Assembly: GCA_017937025.1 (NCBI GenBank)
Contig: JAGBEJ010000002.1
Coordinates: 124,001-188,000 of the forward strand
Length of the DNA stretch: 64,000 nucleotides
Reading direction: 5' to 3'
Source: Paludibacteraceae bacterium
GTDB lineage: Bacteria > Bacteroidota > Bacteroidia > Bacteroidales > Paludibacteraceae
The notes under the pieces were generated by a model. The model had not been told where the DNA came from. It did not search any database and saw only the letters and a list, made by a program, of their open reading frames with translations. Below are positions 27,033 to 35,473 of the stretch, piece after piece (the first letter of the stretch is position 1; every line of letters begins with the position of its first letter). The position numbers were made by a program, and so were the translations under genes.

Positions 27033-28310
27033 CTACACAGATTTATAAGTCCACGTTGAACAATTCAGGACTCCACCTTCTAATGCAACTTCGTTATATT
27101 TTATAGCCTCAATAATTTTGTTTGGGAATATCCGTTTAAAGGCTGCAATTGCCTCGGCATCCTTATTCCCCTCAACCTCGAAGACTGGAAGGACTATCAG
27201 ATTGCTAACTTCAAGATAATTAACATAAACGCCGATGGCATGTTCTGGATGCTTCGAGTCCTTATATCCATAGAAGAACGGCACGTCAACATATTTGAGG
27301 TTATAATCCTTCAGAACTTTTTCTATGCCATTCGCCCAATACTTGTATTCATCAGAGCGGTTGTTTCCCAATATAGTGTCATGGTCTATAAAGCGAACCA
27401 TACCGTCTGCGTGTCCCGTCATGTCACTGTTTTGGGCCGGAATTATGATTACCTCTGCCTCAAGCAATTCGGAAAGGTCTTTGACCAACTGATCTTTGTC
27501 TGTATATTCAGGATTCTCCGTGAAGATTCTATCTGAAACGATTGCTCTGCCAGAGCAAAGCAAAACATTTCCACCGTCAAGGTTGATATTCGAGAATACA
27601 GGCTCAAATCCATTCAGCCGACACACTTCTCTCACGTCAGAGCGCGAATCTTCCCATTCCTTATTGCCTTTCAAATAAGTCGGCTCGTAGCGGAACTGTA
27701 TTAGTTTGCCGGATTCAGTTTGGATTGGCATGTAATCCCTGCACCAAATATCTTTCGTGCCTTTTAACAGACGATAATCTACACCATGCTTTTTCAAGAT
27801 AGAAGTCAACCGATTAAAGCACTCAGGGAAATGTTCTTCCAGAAGTCCCGACAAATATACAATCTCCTTGCCCTTTGGCTGTGCTGGGACTGCATCTGCT
27901 TTCTTGGCATTCTTTGGAGTTGATGCGTCTTTCTTTTGATGCTCATTTTTCATATCCCAATATTTCTTTCTGATTGACGGATAATCACCATTCATAAACA
28001 TCTCACACAATTCTTTGGTAGGCTCCCAGTCATGCTTCAGGCACAAATCTGTAAAGACCGCCTCCTTGCCTCTTTTTTCCAAAACGAAACTGTTGATATA
28101 TTCAGATGATATATGCTTTCCAGAACGCAGGAGTATCACGTTCATCTTCCTTAGGACTTTCCTGTGAGCCTTTGTTGACAAGCTGTTATCAACCAACCTT
28201 TTCATCAACTCGTTAAGTTTGGGCTTCTTGACCCATTTGACAACTTGTATAATGACGGGAATGACACCTATTATTCCAATAATGGTTCCAATAATAAATT
28301 CTGTACTCAT
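27033..28310 (-). CDS. Membrane-anchored arginine/agmatine deiminase-family protein
   Basis: A 425-aa protein in three parts. Residues about 5-27 form one membrane helix. Residues 30-120 form a helical basic domain I do not recognise, followed by a Lys/Ala/Pro-rich linker. Residues 148-425 form a pentein domain of the agmatine deiminase/peptidylarginine deiminase (PAD_porph) family. Catalytic landmarks are present: WCRDYMP (Asp192), NLDGGN (Asp245), TGHADG (His300, Asp302) and the nucleophile Cys417 in GGVLNCST. It would hydrolyse a guanidinium group to ureido and ammonia. The anchor and extra domain are unlike ordinary agmatine deiminases. It lies in the island between direct repeats and is coupled to a secreted-protein gene 4 bp upstream. 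Confidence 0.82.
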   Translation of the reverse strand: MSTEFIIGTIIGIIGVIPVIIQVVKWVKKPKLNELMKRLVDNSLSTKAHRKVLRKMNVILLRSGKHISSEYINSFVLEKRGKEAVFTDLCLKHDWEPTKELCEMFMNGDYPSIRKKYWDMKNEHQKKDASTPKNAKKADAVPAQPKGKEIVYLSGLLEEHFPECFNRLTSILKKHGVDYRLLKGTKDIWCRDYMPIQTESGKLIQFRYEPTYLKGNKEWEDSRSDVREVCRLNGFEPVFSNINLDGGNVLLCSGRAIVSDRIFTENPEYTDKDQLVKDLSELLEAEVIIIPAQNSDMTGHADGMVRFIDHDTILGNNRSDEYKYWANGIEKVLKDYNLKYVDVPFFYGYKDSKHPEHAIGVYVNYLEVSNLIVLPVFEVEGNKDAEAIAAFKRIFPNKIIEAIKYNEVALEGGVLNCSTWTYKSV

Positions 28311-28314
28311 ATAG

Positions 28315-28983
28315 TTATTTCTTTATTTGTTTGTTGTATTCTACTTCTGATATCTCCTGAATATAATCTAACACATCCAACTTGGAGGATGCTTTTTTCG
28401 TGCCATCCCAATCTACAAAAGTAATAAGGCGACCATAATTACTTACCCAATAACTTGTTTCTATATATCTATGCTTCTCATTTTTGACAATATAACTATT
28501 GTCTCTTGTTATTTTAATCGCTTTCAGGAATAACGAATTATGAGTTATAGAAGCATTAATATACACATATTCGGATGTGCATTGAAACTTATCACCTCTA
28601 TATGTCTCAGTCCACTTAAAAGGCTTGTCCTTCTCAGGAAAAGCAAAAAGAATTAGCTTGTCTTGATACTTCGTACTCCCCGTTAATCTATTTTGTCGAA
28701 GTTGAACATCTGAAATTACGGCATTTTCTTCTGTGTGGTATCTATAAGTAGATTTGGCTGACATCATCCCATACCCAATGTAGACTTCTTCTACAAGATA
28801 ATTATCATAGGCCTGAGATTCAAAGCTATATTGAGTTACAGACGAGAGATTTCCCTTACTATCTGGCGAAGCATATGTACGACAGCCGAAAGGATAAATA
28901 TAATCCTCAAAATTATATTTCTGTGCTTGGACTGACATAACAAGTAGCATAATTGCCCCTAAAAGAAAAAATGATTTTTTCAT
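28315..28983 (-). CDS. Secreted protein of unknown function
   Basis: A 222-aa protein from ATG 28,983. The N-terminus MKKSFFLLGAIMLLVMSVQA is a signal peptide with an Ala-Gln cleavage site and no lipobox Cys. An upstream start at 29,052 would place basic residues before the signal and lies in the structured leader, so it is rejected. The mature part is rich in Tyr, Thr and Lys (TYRYHTEENAVISD) and probably beta-rich. The gene ends 4 bp before the deiminase-family gene, so the two form a unit. Family not recognised. Confidence 0.75.
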   Translation of the reverse strand: MKKSFFLLGAIMLLVMSVQAQKYNFEDYIYPFGCRTYASPDSKGNLSSVTQYSFESQAYDNYLVEEVYIGYGMMSAKSTYRYHTEENAVISDVQLRQNRLTGSTKYQDKLILFAFPEKDKPFKWTETYRGDKFQCTSEYVYINASITHNSLFLKAIKITRDNSYIVKNEKHRYIETSYWVSNYGRLITFVDWDGTKKASSKLDVLDYIQEISEVEYNKQIKK

Positions 28984-29034
28984 AAGTTTTTTGTCCGTTT
29001 TATCCTGTTGACTCTTCAGTTTTAAAATACAAGA

Positions 29035-29164
29035 GGCGCAGACTTTCGCCATACGACTCTCGGCTCACCACAAGCCACACATATATATGGGGAAATCTGC
29101 GCCTTGTTGGGGCAGTCCCAATAATATGTGTTTGCTCGTTTCTCGTGGTGGTGAATTGAGAGTC
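29035..29164 (-). ncRNA. Structured leader RNA with long hairpin and predicted pseudoknot
   Basis: Read on the minus strand, the outer stem pairs 29,148-29,164 with 29,055-29,071 (14 of 17 bp). An inner stem around the CACACATAT/ATATGTG arms follows. The apical region contains GGCGCAGA (complement of 29,096-29,103), exactly complementary to TCTGCGCC (complement of 29,035-29,042) downstream of the hairpin. The element ends 52 bases before the ATG of the secreted-protein gene. The same layout with different pairing sequences occurs at 55,910-56,053. The rest of 29,165-29,395 shows nothing clear apart from a TACTTTTG box (about 29,342-29,349) before the next gene. Confidence 0.6.
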
Positions 29165-29395
29165 TATTGAGCAATATGTCTTTGCACTCCTTTCGGATTG
29201 CGAGGGCTAAAAGTACATAAAAATCTGCTGTTCACCGCCATTTATAACAAAAAATGATAAAAAGGTGGCAGAATCTCATGACATTATGAGTTTGCAATAA
29301 CCATGTATTACCAGTGCAACACGTCTGTAACACTCCATCTATACTTTTGCAGCGTCAACAGAGGGCATGACCATATTCCTCGTTGACACAGAAGT

Positions 29396-29619
29396 ATGGA
29401 TAAAGAAAAAGCAGAAAGAATTATCAAGATTTACAATTGGGTGAGATACATCATCCTTGTGTTGTTCCTCGCATTTGTTTTTATAGGATTGTCTAAGGCA
29501 CAAAACACCAATGACATAGGCATGTGGATCAGTGCTGGTACGGAAAAGATGCCCGGTCTGCTTCAGACGACGTTTTACGGACTCGAAGTTCTTCTGGCAT
29601 CGCTCCTGCTGCTCTGCGT
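29396..29619 (+). pseudogene. Small membrane protein, 3' end lost at the repeat junction
   Basis: The frame starts at ATG 29,396 (MDKEKAERIIKIYNWVRYII) and encodes about 75 residues with two membrane helices (about 13-35 and 57-74). At 29,620 it runs into repeat copy 2 and continues 26 codons in a frame unrelated to the esterase, ending at 29,704. The tail is therefore artificial and the original C-terminus is lost. Family not recognised. Confidence 0.6.
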
Positions 29620-29921
29620 CAAGGCGCTTGGGAGGACGACCTGCTGGCTGGAACAAGAGAACTGGAAGCTGTGCTCAGAGAAAAGAACATTCCTGCATGG
29701 ATAGACTACTGGGGGAAGGACGTAAGCCACGATTGGGTATGGTGGCAAAGACAGATTGTCTATTTCTTCGACAAGATACTGCCTTGGAAATAGCCACAAA
29801 GAGCCGTTCATCATGAGCGGCTTTTGCACACAAACAAAAAAGGACTGCCATTCTTGACAGTCCTTTTCTCATTTATATCACTCTGACTTATTTCTTCTTT
29901 TTCTGAGCCTTGAGCTGCTCT
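29620..29921. repeat. Direct repeat copy 2, containing a 5'-truncated esterase fragment
   Basis: The second copy of the 26,082-26,389 repeat. From 29,620 to 29,793 it encodes only the last 57 residues of the esterase (GAWEDDLLAGTREL to the PWK end) without a start, so it is a pseudogene fragment. The esterase terminator hairpin follows at about 29,801-29,822. The right side continues smoothly into the intact gene at 29,888-30,814. Small indels and point differences show that the duplication is not recent. Confidence 0.9.
29836..29867 (-). terminator. Terminator of the basic-tail secreted protein gene
   Basis: GGACTG-TCAAGAATGG-CAGTCC followed by TTTTTTG on the minus strand, 20-50 bp after the stop at 29,888. 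Copy 1 keeps a degraded form of the same hairpin near 26,310-26,332. Confidence 0.8.
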
Positions 29922-30814
29922 GCGCGCGCTTTCTTCTGCTCAGCCATGTTTGCCTGACGCTCCTTAAGAGCCTTCTTTCTCATCTCCTCGCGCTGCTTTG
30001 CCATCTCCTTCTTCTTTCTGTTCTTGGCTTTCTGCGCCTGTTTCTTGGCCTTCTCCTTGTCCTTCTTCAGCTTTGCCTTCTGCTTCTTCTTCAGCGCCTG
30101 CTTCTCCTCCTTTGTCAGGTAGTCTGGCTCTGGGTATATGTCAACCTTAGGCTGGATAATCTCTGGCTGGATGTATGTCATGTCGGTAATCAGAGCCTCG
30201 CAATGCTCCTGACGGAACGAAAGTTCCTTGACATCGCCGAATGTGCTGAAAACCAGACGTACTGACGACTTAGACGCGCCCTCCTCTACCGAACCCGAAA
30301 TGGTGGTATGCGGTGTGCGGCCCGAGAACGAGAACTTGAACGAATTCATCAGAGAGTCGTTCTCGTTTATTGCGTAGTATGCTGTGTAAGCGCCGTTCCA
30401 CATCTTCACATAGCAGATAGGCATGCAGAAGCGTGACGAGCGTGAGTAAACCTTTTCCTGAAGACCGAGAAGGTTCAATGCTCTGTTCTTCTCCTCTATC
30501 GAAAGGTAATAAGAACGGATGTCTGGTGAAATCTCGCCCATGAAAAGGCAGACTGACTTGATGTCGGCCAGCAGCTGCGCTTTTTTCTTGACGTTGTGGT
30601 CGTTAGCGAGGTCGGAGTAAAGCACCTTAAGCGCCTCTACAAGTTCGTCAAACTCCACAGAATCTCTTGGCGCGTCGCCGTATTGTATTATTTCTGTTAT
30701 CTCATTGAACTGGTCCTGATAGTAATAGATATCAGGCGCCGATGCTGCTGACGCTTTCATTGAGAATAGCGATGCTGAAATAACAGCCAGAATTGCTAAT
30801 ACTTTAGTCTTCAT
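29888..30814 (-). CDS. Exported protein with long basic C-terminal coiled-coil tail
   Basis: A 308-aa protein. The N-terminus KTKVLAILAVISASLFSMKASA is a signal peptide. Residues about 25-220 form a domain I do not recognise, with two Cys near RFCMPICYVKMW. Residues about 235-308 are almost only Lys, Ala, Gln, Glu and Arg (KKKQKAKLKKDKEKAKKQAQ), a highly basic helix that could bind nucleic acid, acidic glycan or membrane. It is 68 bp downstream of the gliding-motility C-terminal protein gene and probably cotranscribed. Confidence 0.8.
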   Translation of the reverse strand: MKTKVLAILAVISASLFSMKASAASAPDIYYYQDQFNEITEIIQYGDAPRDSVEFDELVEALKVLYSDLANDHNVKKKAQLLADIKSVCLFMGEISPDIRSYYLSIEEKNRALNLLGLQEKVYSRSSRFCMPICYVKMWNGAYTAYYAINENDSLMNSFKFSFSGRTPHTTISGSVEEGASKSSVRLVFSTFGDVKELSFRQEHCEALITDMTYIQPEIIQPKVDIYPEPDYLTKEEKQALKKKQKAKLKKDKEKAKKQAQKAKNRKKKEMAKQREEMRKKALKERQANMAEQKKARAEQLKAQKKKK

Positions 30815-30881
30815 TTATTAAGGTTATGTTTTCGTGTTTTCAACAATATCGGAGCAAATATAAAGAAAATATATGAATATG

Positions 30882-32273
30882 TCAACGGAATAGATTTATG
30901 TTGCCCTTTCTGCGGTATGTTTTGTAGGAGCCGTCGGAGTTGCGGTCTGTTCCTGTCGCTTCTATTATATAGTAATACGGACCGACGCTCGCCTTGGCGC
31001 CGTTCACTGTACCGTCCCAGCCTGTTGTCGGGTCGGACCATTCGTAAACCTTTGTGCCCCAGCGGTTGAAGACTTGGCAATTAAACTTTGAGAGCGACTT
31101 GAACGAAACACGGAACTCGTCATTCACTCCGTCGCCATTAGGAGTGAAGGCCGACGGCACTTCGAGCATAGACTCCGACACTGTCACGAGAATCGAGTCT
31201 ATGTATGGCTCGCAATCGTACTGACAAGCCGAGGATGTGGATGCATCGTAGTTATGCTCCGCCTTCAGAATCACGGTGTAAACGCCAGTGCGAGTGAATG
31301 TGTAGTTCAGGTCGCGGTCGTGATACACATTGGACGAGTCCTTCTTGTTGTCGTTGTCTATTATAATCCACTGGAAGAACTGCGCCACGGGATAGTTGGA
31401 GTTCGACGTGAACGCCACCTGGAGCGGAGCTGAGCCGCCTATGCCGGTCGTTGCTGACGAATCGGAGCGCTGAGCCTCGTTCAGTCCCTCACGCTCGATT
31501 ATCTTGGCTGAGATTTTCGCCGTCACTATGTGCGATTCGTATTCGTATGGCGTAGAAACAGGCGTGGTGAGCGACAATGCGTCACATATCAAGTCGCCGG
31601 AGAGCTTGAAGAACGTATTGGCGTATGGCGCATCGACGTTTATCGTGTCCTCGACTCCGTTGCCGTTGGCCTTGGTCATGAACGTGTCCACTCGCTCCAC
31701 TGTGCTTATGTCAGTGCCATTGTATTCGACTGTGTTATAAGCGATTGTAAATTCACGTTTGATGCTTTTAGACGCGCCGGACGAAGTCACATAGCCCACC
31801 GTCGGATTATTGTAAACGGCACGCAGCTTGGCGTAGGTGCAATGGTCGTCGTTTGTCACGGTGTCCAGGGATATTGGGCGGAACATCTTGTCGGCCATCT
31901 GCACAATATACAATGTCTTGGACTCTATCACGTTGTCGGAGTTGTCGCGGGCTGTGACGATGTATCCGCGCGAAGGCACGGCGTTGACCGAGAGCGATGT
32001 GGCGTTTGCCGCCGAAGCCGCGTCAGTCTTGTCGGAGCCTGTGGTGTATGACTGCCATGTTATCTTGGCTGGCGATGCGCACCTGTAGGTGAGTTCAAGC
32101 GAAGTCCTTGTGGTGAATATAATCTCGTCCACGCCGTCCGGGGCAATGCCGACTGATGTGGCTGTGACCGAACCGTCTGACGGAGAAAGAAATACGTCTG
32201 CTGTAACCGGGGCGCATAACCCGAAAAGAAACGAAGCAAGAAGAATTGTTATCGCTTGAAAATGTCGTGGCAT
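30882..32273 (-). CDS. Surface protein with T9SS type B (gliding-motility) C-terminal domain
   Basis: A 463-aa exported protein from ATG 32,273 with an N-terminal hydrophobic signal (FQAITILLASFLFGLCAPVT). The middle is beta-rich with a PKD-like segment (FTRTGVYTVILKAEHNY). The C-terminus has the type B sorting hallmarks VPSAFTPNGDGVNDEFRV, FNRWGTKVYEW and a final RKGNINLFR. Proteins with this domain are exported by the type IX system and attached to or released from the surface. It is divergent from the LysM gene, with a 128-bp gap between the two starts. Confidence 0.88.
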   Translation of the reverse strand: MPRHFQAITILLASFLFGLCAPVTADVFLSPSDGSVTATSVGIAPDGVDEIIFTTRTSLELTYRCASPAKITWQSYTTGSDKTDAASAANATSLSVNAVPSRGYIVTARDNSDNVIESKTLYIVQMADKMFRPISLDTVTNDDHCTYAKLRAVYNNPTVGYVTSSGASKSIKREFTIAYNTVEYNGTDISTVERVDTFMTKANGNGVEDTINVDAPYANTFFKLSGDLICDALSLTTPVSTPYEYESHIVTAKISAKIIEREGLNEAQRSDSSATTGIGGSAPLQVAFTSNSNYPVAQFFQWIIIDNDNKKDSSNVYHDRDLNYTFTRTGVYTVILKAEHNYDASTSSACQYDCEPYIDSILVTVSESMLEVPSAFTPNGDGVNDEFRVSFKSLSKFNCQVFNRWGTKVYEWSDPTTGWDGTVNGAKASVGPYYYIIEATGTDRNSDGSYKTYRRKGNINLFR

Positions 32274-32401
32274 AACTGTTTTACACGGATTTATTTCTGT
32301 CAAAAATAATGTAAAGGTCGGAAAGTTACAAATAATTATTACCTTTGAAATTTATAGCAAGAACATATCACACAATTAACATAAACAAAGCAAGAAAAAC
32401 G

Positions 32402-34177
32402 ATGAACAGAAGACTTACTGGCAAGATTTGTTTGTGCGCGGCGGCGCTTTTTTTCTGCATCAGCACCAACTTGTTCGCTGGCGATGATAAGGCCAAGACC
32501 ATAAAAAAGAACGGAAAGGAATTCACGGAATACACTGTGGCTGACGGAGAAAGCCTCTACGGAGTGAGCCGAAAGACCGGTGTCAGCCAGGAGGACATCA
32601 TAAAATTCAACAACAAGGCAAAGGACGGCGTGAAGAAAGGACAGAAGCTCCTGATACCGCTGCATCCGACTGTGACGAAGAACAACACTGAGGACTCGGT
32701 GGAATTCATCATACACAACGTGGCGCCCAAAGAAACGATGTACAGCATAAGCAAGCAGTACAACGTAACACAAGCCACCATAGCGCAGTACAATCCGACG
32801 GTGGAAATGGGTCTAAAAGCCGGACAGGCACTGAAAATCCCGAAGTTCAACGACAAGAAGAAAGCCGCGATGGCTGCAAAGAAAGCCACCAGCACACTGA
32901 AACACCCTTACAGCATAGAGCATATCGTCATGCCGAAAGAGACCATGTACGGCATAAGCCGACAGTACGGCGTGAAGCAGGAGGACATACTCGACATGAA
33001 CCCTGAACTGGCTGACGGACTGAAGATTGGCATGACCATACGCATACCTGCCAAGCCGCTGACCACAAGCAGCGCCGACTTCAAGAAGCCAAGCAACGAG
33101 CATAAGACCACGCCTGTGACCGACTCCGCGAAAGTCACAAGCATAAGCACCGTCAACGAGATAGAAAAGAAGCAGAGCGCCAAGACAAAATCACTGAACA
33201 TAAGCGTATTGCTGCCGCTCATGCTGGAGGAGCCAGACGGAACGATAAGCAAGTTCATCGACTTCTATGAAGGCATGCTAATGGCGGCTAAAGAGCTGAA
33301 AAACAAAGGCTACAGAGTGACAATCAGCGTTTACGACACACAGAAAAGCGAGTTCGGCGTGCAGAGCGTGCTGAAGAATAATCCCGCAATCGCAAAAAGC
33401 GACTACATAATCGGACCGGCATACGCCAACCAGGTGAACGCTGTGACAAAATACGGCAACGAGAAGAAAATCCCAGTCATAATACCATTCACAAGCAAAG
33501 TGACAGGTACTTCCAATAACCCATACATCTACCAGTTCAATGGCAAGGAAGGCTCGCTATTCACCGACGCAGCAGAAAAATGCGTAAATGAGTTCAAAGG
33601 AAAGAACGTCCTGATCGTAAACTTCAACAACAATATAGAAGACGAAGGAAGCGAGTTCGCGAAATACTTAGAGACCGTGGCGACAAGAAAGAACGGAACG
33701 CCGTATAAAAAAATCAAATTCAACCAAAGCACATGGAGCTCGGTGAAGAACACGCTTTCCGACAGCAAGGAGAACGTCATAGTGCTGGCGACCGAGGAGA
33801 AAGACCTCGTAAAAGACCCTCTGAGCCAGATAAGCGCATGGAACAACGAAGGATTGAAGGTGAGCGTGCTGGGCTACGAAAGCTGGAGCAACGAGCTGTT
33901 CACCGCTCCTGAAACGTATTACTACTCGCAGTTCAAGGTGCTGAACGACAAGCGTTTCTACGGCTACAACACACAGTTCAACCAGCACTTCGGACACCCA
34001 AAGACCAGAACTCCACGATTCGACCTAATAGGACGCGACATAATGATGAGCCTCTCTGGCGAAACCGAAGGCATACAGAGCAACATCAAGTGGCAAGGCA
34101 AGGACAACGGCGGCAAGCATAACGGCGGCTGCTACCTGATAAAAATCAGCGAGGGCAAGAAGAAACTGGTGAAATAA
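32402..34177 (+). CDS. Exported LysM protein with periplasmic-binding-type C-terminal domain
   Basis: A 591-aa protein from ATG 32,402; an upstream in-frame start at 32,345 lies in the promoter. The N-terminus MNRRLTGKICLCAAALFFCI is a signal peptide. Three LysM repeats follow at roughly 40-88, 100-148 and 170-217 (for example YTVADGESLYGVSRKTGVSQ), which bind peptidoglycan. After a Lys/Thr linker, residues about 260-591 form a type 1 periplasmic-binding fold beginning LNISVLLPLMLEE and with ARTSDYIIGPAY-like strands. It probably sits on the peptidoglycan, sensing or binding a small ligand. A TACCTTTG box lies at 32,340-32,347. Confidence 0.85.
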   Translation: MNRRLTGKICLCAAALFFCISTNLFAGDDKAKTIKKNGKEFTEYTVADGESLYGVSRKTGVSQEDIIKFNNKAKDGVKKGQKLLIPLHPTVTKNNTEDSVEFIIHNVAPKETMYSISKQYNVTQATIAQYNPTVEMGLKAGQALKIPKFNDKKKAAMAAKKATSTLKHPYSIEHIVMPKETMYGISRQYGVKQEDILDMNPELADGLKIGMTIRIPAKPLTTSSADFKKPSNEHKTTPVTDSAKVTSISTVNEIEKKQSAKTKSLNISVLLPLMLEEPDGTISKFIDFYEGMLMAAKELKNKGYRVTISVYDTQKSEFGVQSVLKNNPAIAKSDYIIGPAYANQVNAVTKYGNEKKIPVIIPFTSKVTGTSNNPYIYQFNGKEGSLFTDAAEKCVNEFKGKNVLIVNFNNNIEDEGSEFAKYLETVATRKNGTPYKKIKFNQSTWSSVKNTLSDSKENVIVLATEEKDLVKDPLSQISAWNNEGLKVSVLGYESWSNELFTAPETYYYSQFKVLNDKRFYGYNTQFNQHFGHPKTRTPRFDLIGRDIMMSLSGETEGIQSNIKWQGKDNGGKHNGGCYLIKISEGKKKLVK

Positions 34178-34196
34178 AATCTCTGTGATTAAAAAT

Positions 34197-34224
34197 GCAG
34201 GGGCGAAAAATGTTTCGCCCCTAC
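34197..34224. repeat. REP palindrome copy 1 (loop inverted)
   Basis: An 11-bp stem GCAGGGGCGAA/TTCGCCCCTAC with loop AAATGT, 20 bp after the LysM gene stop. The right flank ACAACAAATATCACGAAA is shared with copy 2. The loop is the reverse complement of that in copies 2 and 3. Confidence 0.9.
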
Positions 34225-34247
34225 AACAAATATCACGAAACCACACA

Positions 34248-34982
34248 ATGTTCACTCCGCACAATCGCCGTTCCATACGCCTGAAAGATTACGACTACTC
34301 GCAATCGGGTCTCTATTTCATCACAATTTGCACACGAGACCGAGAATGTCTATTCGGCGACATTGACAACAACGGCATTATGCTATCAAAAGAAGGATTG
34401 ATTGCAGAAAAATACTGGAATGCAATACCTGCACATTTCCCAAATACCATATTACGAGAACACATCATCATGCCTAACCACATACATGGGATAATCGAAA
34501 TAACTGATATGCCAAATGATATGGAGAATAAGGACATTGAGGTGGAAAACATCCTGACGGAAAATGTAGGGGCGAAACATTTTTCGCCCCTACAACAAAT
34601 ATCACGAAAAACACAAAACGGAACAGCACGAACCATCGGTTCTATCGTTCGCGGATTCAAAATCGGGGTAACAAAAGAATTAGGATTCTCGCCATGGCAG
34701 CGTAATTATTACGAACGAATAATAAGAGACTGCAACGAATACAAAAATGCCGCAGAATACATAGAGCAAAACCCATATAAATGGGAAACCGACCGCTTCT
34801 ACATTAAACAATATCTTTCATTTGACCCCAAGCTCGTGCACCATTGTGTTGGCATTCAGTACCTCGTCATTCAGGTAGATGTGGCGAGCGACTACATTGC
34901 CCTCGGCATCCCTCTCTATCTCGCACCAGCCATACACTGTGCCGTCAGAGCCTTCCATCAGCTGAACGCCGGAAAGGTCTAA
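34248..34982 (+). CDS. REP-associated tyrosine transposase (RAYT, IS200-like Y1 HUH fold)
   Basis: A 244-aa protein from ATG 34,248. It has the RAYT opening RRSIRLKDYDYSQSGLYFIT, the HUH motif HIIMPNHIHGII, and the conserved C-terminal segment PWQRNYYERIIRD then EYIEQNPYKW. The HUH pair and a catalytic Tyr would cut single-stranded REP DNA. Residues about 107-120 (VGAKHFSPLQQIS) are encoded by a REP palindrome and its flank lying in frame inside the gene. After about residue 190 the frame runs into antisense sequence of a polyvalent-protein fragment, so the last ~55 residues are not native. Activity is uncertain. Confidence 0.85.
   Translation: MFTPHNRRSIRLKDYDYSQSGLYFITICTRDRECLFGDIDNNGIMLSKEGLIAEKYWNAIPAHFPNTILREHIIMPNHIHGIIEITDMPNDMENKDIEVENILTENVGAKHFSPLQQISRKTQNGTARTIGSIVRGFKIGVTKELGFSPWQRNYYERIIRDCNEYKNAAEYIEQNPYKWETDRFYIKQYLSFDPKLVHHCVGIQYLVIQVDVASDYIALGIPLYLAPAIHCAVRAFHQLNAGKV
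34566..34593. repeat. REP palindrome copy 2, inside the RAYT reading frame
   Basis: GTAGGGGCGAA-ACATTT-TTCGCCCCTAC followed by the same ACAACAAATATCACGAAA flank as copy 1. It is 28 bp, and together with its flanks keeps the RAYT frame open. Confidence 0.92.
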
Positions 34983-35423
34983 TCCTTCACCTTCTCTCTT
35001 ATCAGTTCTGCTATTTTCAACACCTCGTCTTCCGACGGATTTTCCTTGTAGTGCTTTTTCATCCAATCCAACATTGTCAGCTGCTGCTTCTTGGTCCTGC
35101 AACAAGCCATCACTACTAACATCGGCTCCGGTTTCAAGTTCAATATTTTGCAACCATCCACTAATAGTTCCTCTAATCTCGTCATTGTTATATCTATTTA
35201 AAAACTCTGATTTCTGTTCGTCGGTAAATTTAGTAAAGTCATACCAATCCGCAACCTCAAAACCATATCCTGTTTCATTTTTATTCTCTTTATAATGTTC
35301 AAGAGATGTGTTTATCCGGAATAACCTTTTCCTGTCTTTTGATAAACTCTCTATAAACTTCTGTATTTCACCTTTGTATTTACGCTCAGACTTTACTTTG
35401 AAAAGTATCTTCTCGCAGTTCGG
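34818..35423 (-). pseudogene. Internal fragment of a phage/conjugative polyvalent protein with zincin motif
   Basis: The frame is open from a stop at 35,424-35,426 to 34,818 without a convincing start. Its C-terminal part reads MEGSDGTVYGWCEIERD, then ARHIYLNDEVLNANTMVHELG. In large polyvalent proteins of Bacteroidetes phages and conjugative elements a similar GxxYG... IYL... HExxH series forms a zincin-like peptidase domain. Here the HEL(G) motif is cut at 34,818, where RAYT-derived DNA begins. The upstream part (RYNNDEIRGTISGWLQNIEL) is hydrophilic. Both ends are missing. Confidence 0.55.
34979..35185 (-). CDS. Small protein from mobile-element remnant
   Basis: A 68-aa frame starting MTRLEELLVDGCKILNLKPE and containing LDWMKKHYKENPSEDEVLKI. 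It overlaps the polyvalent-protein fragment in another frame. The NPSEDE segment and helical pattern look like small proteins coded beside polyvalent genes in Bacteroidales mobile elements, so this frame may be the real gene over the overlap. It could equally be a leftover. Function unknown. Confidence 0.45.
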   Translation of the reverse strand: MTRLEELLVDGCKILNLKPEPMLVVMACCRTKKQQLTMLDWMKKHYKENPSEDEVLKIAELIREKVKD

Positions 35424-35473
35424 CTAATCATGCCGCCACTCGCGTGAGTTCATCTTGTCCAAGAATGAGCGGC

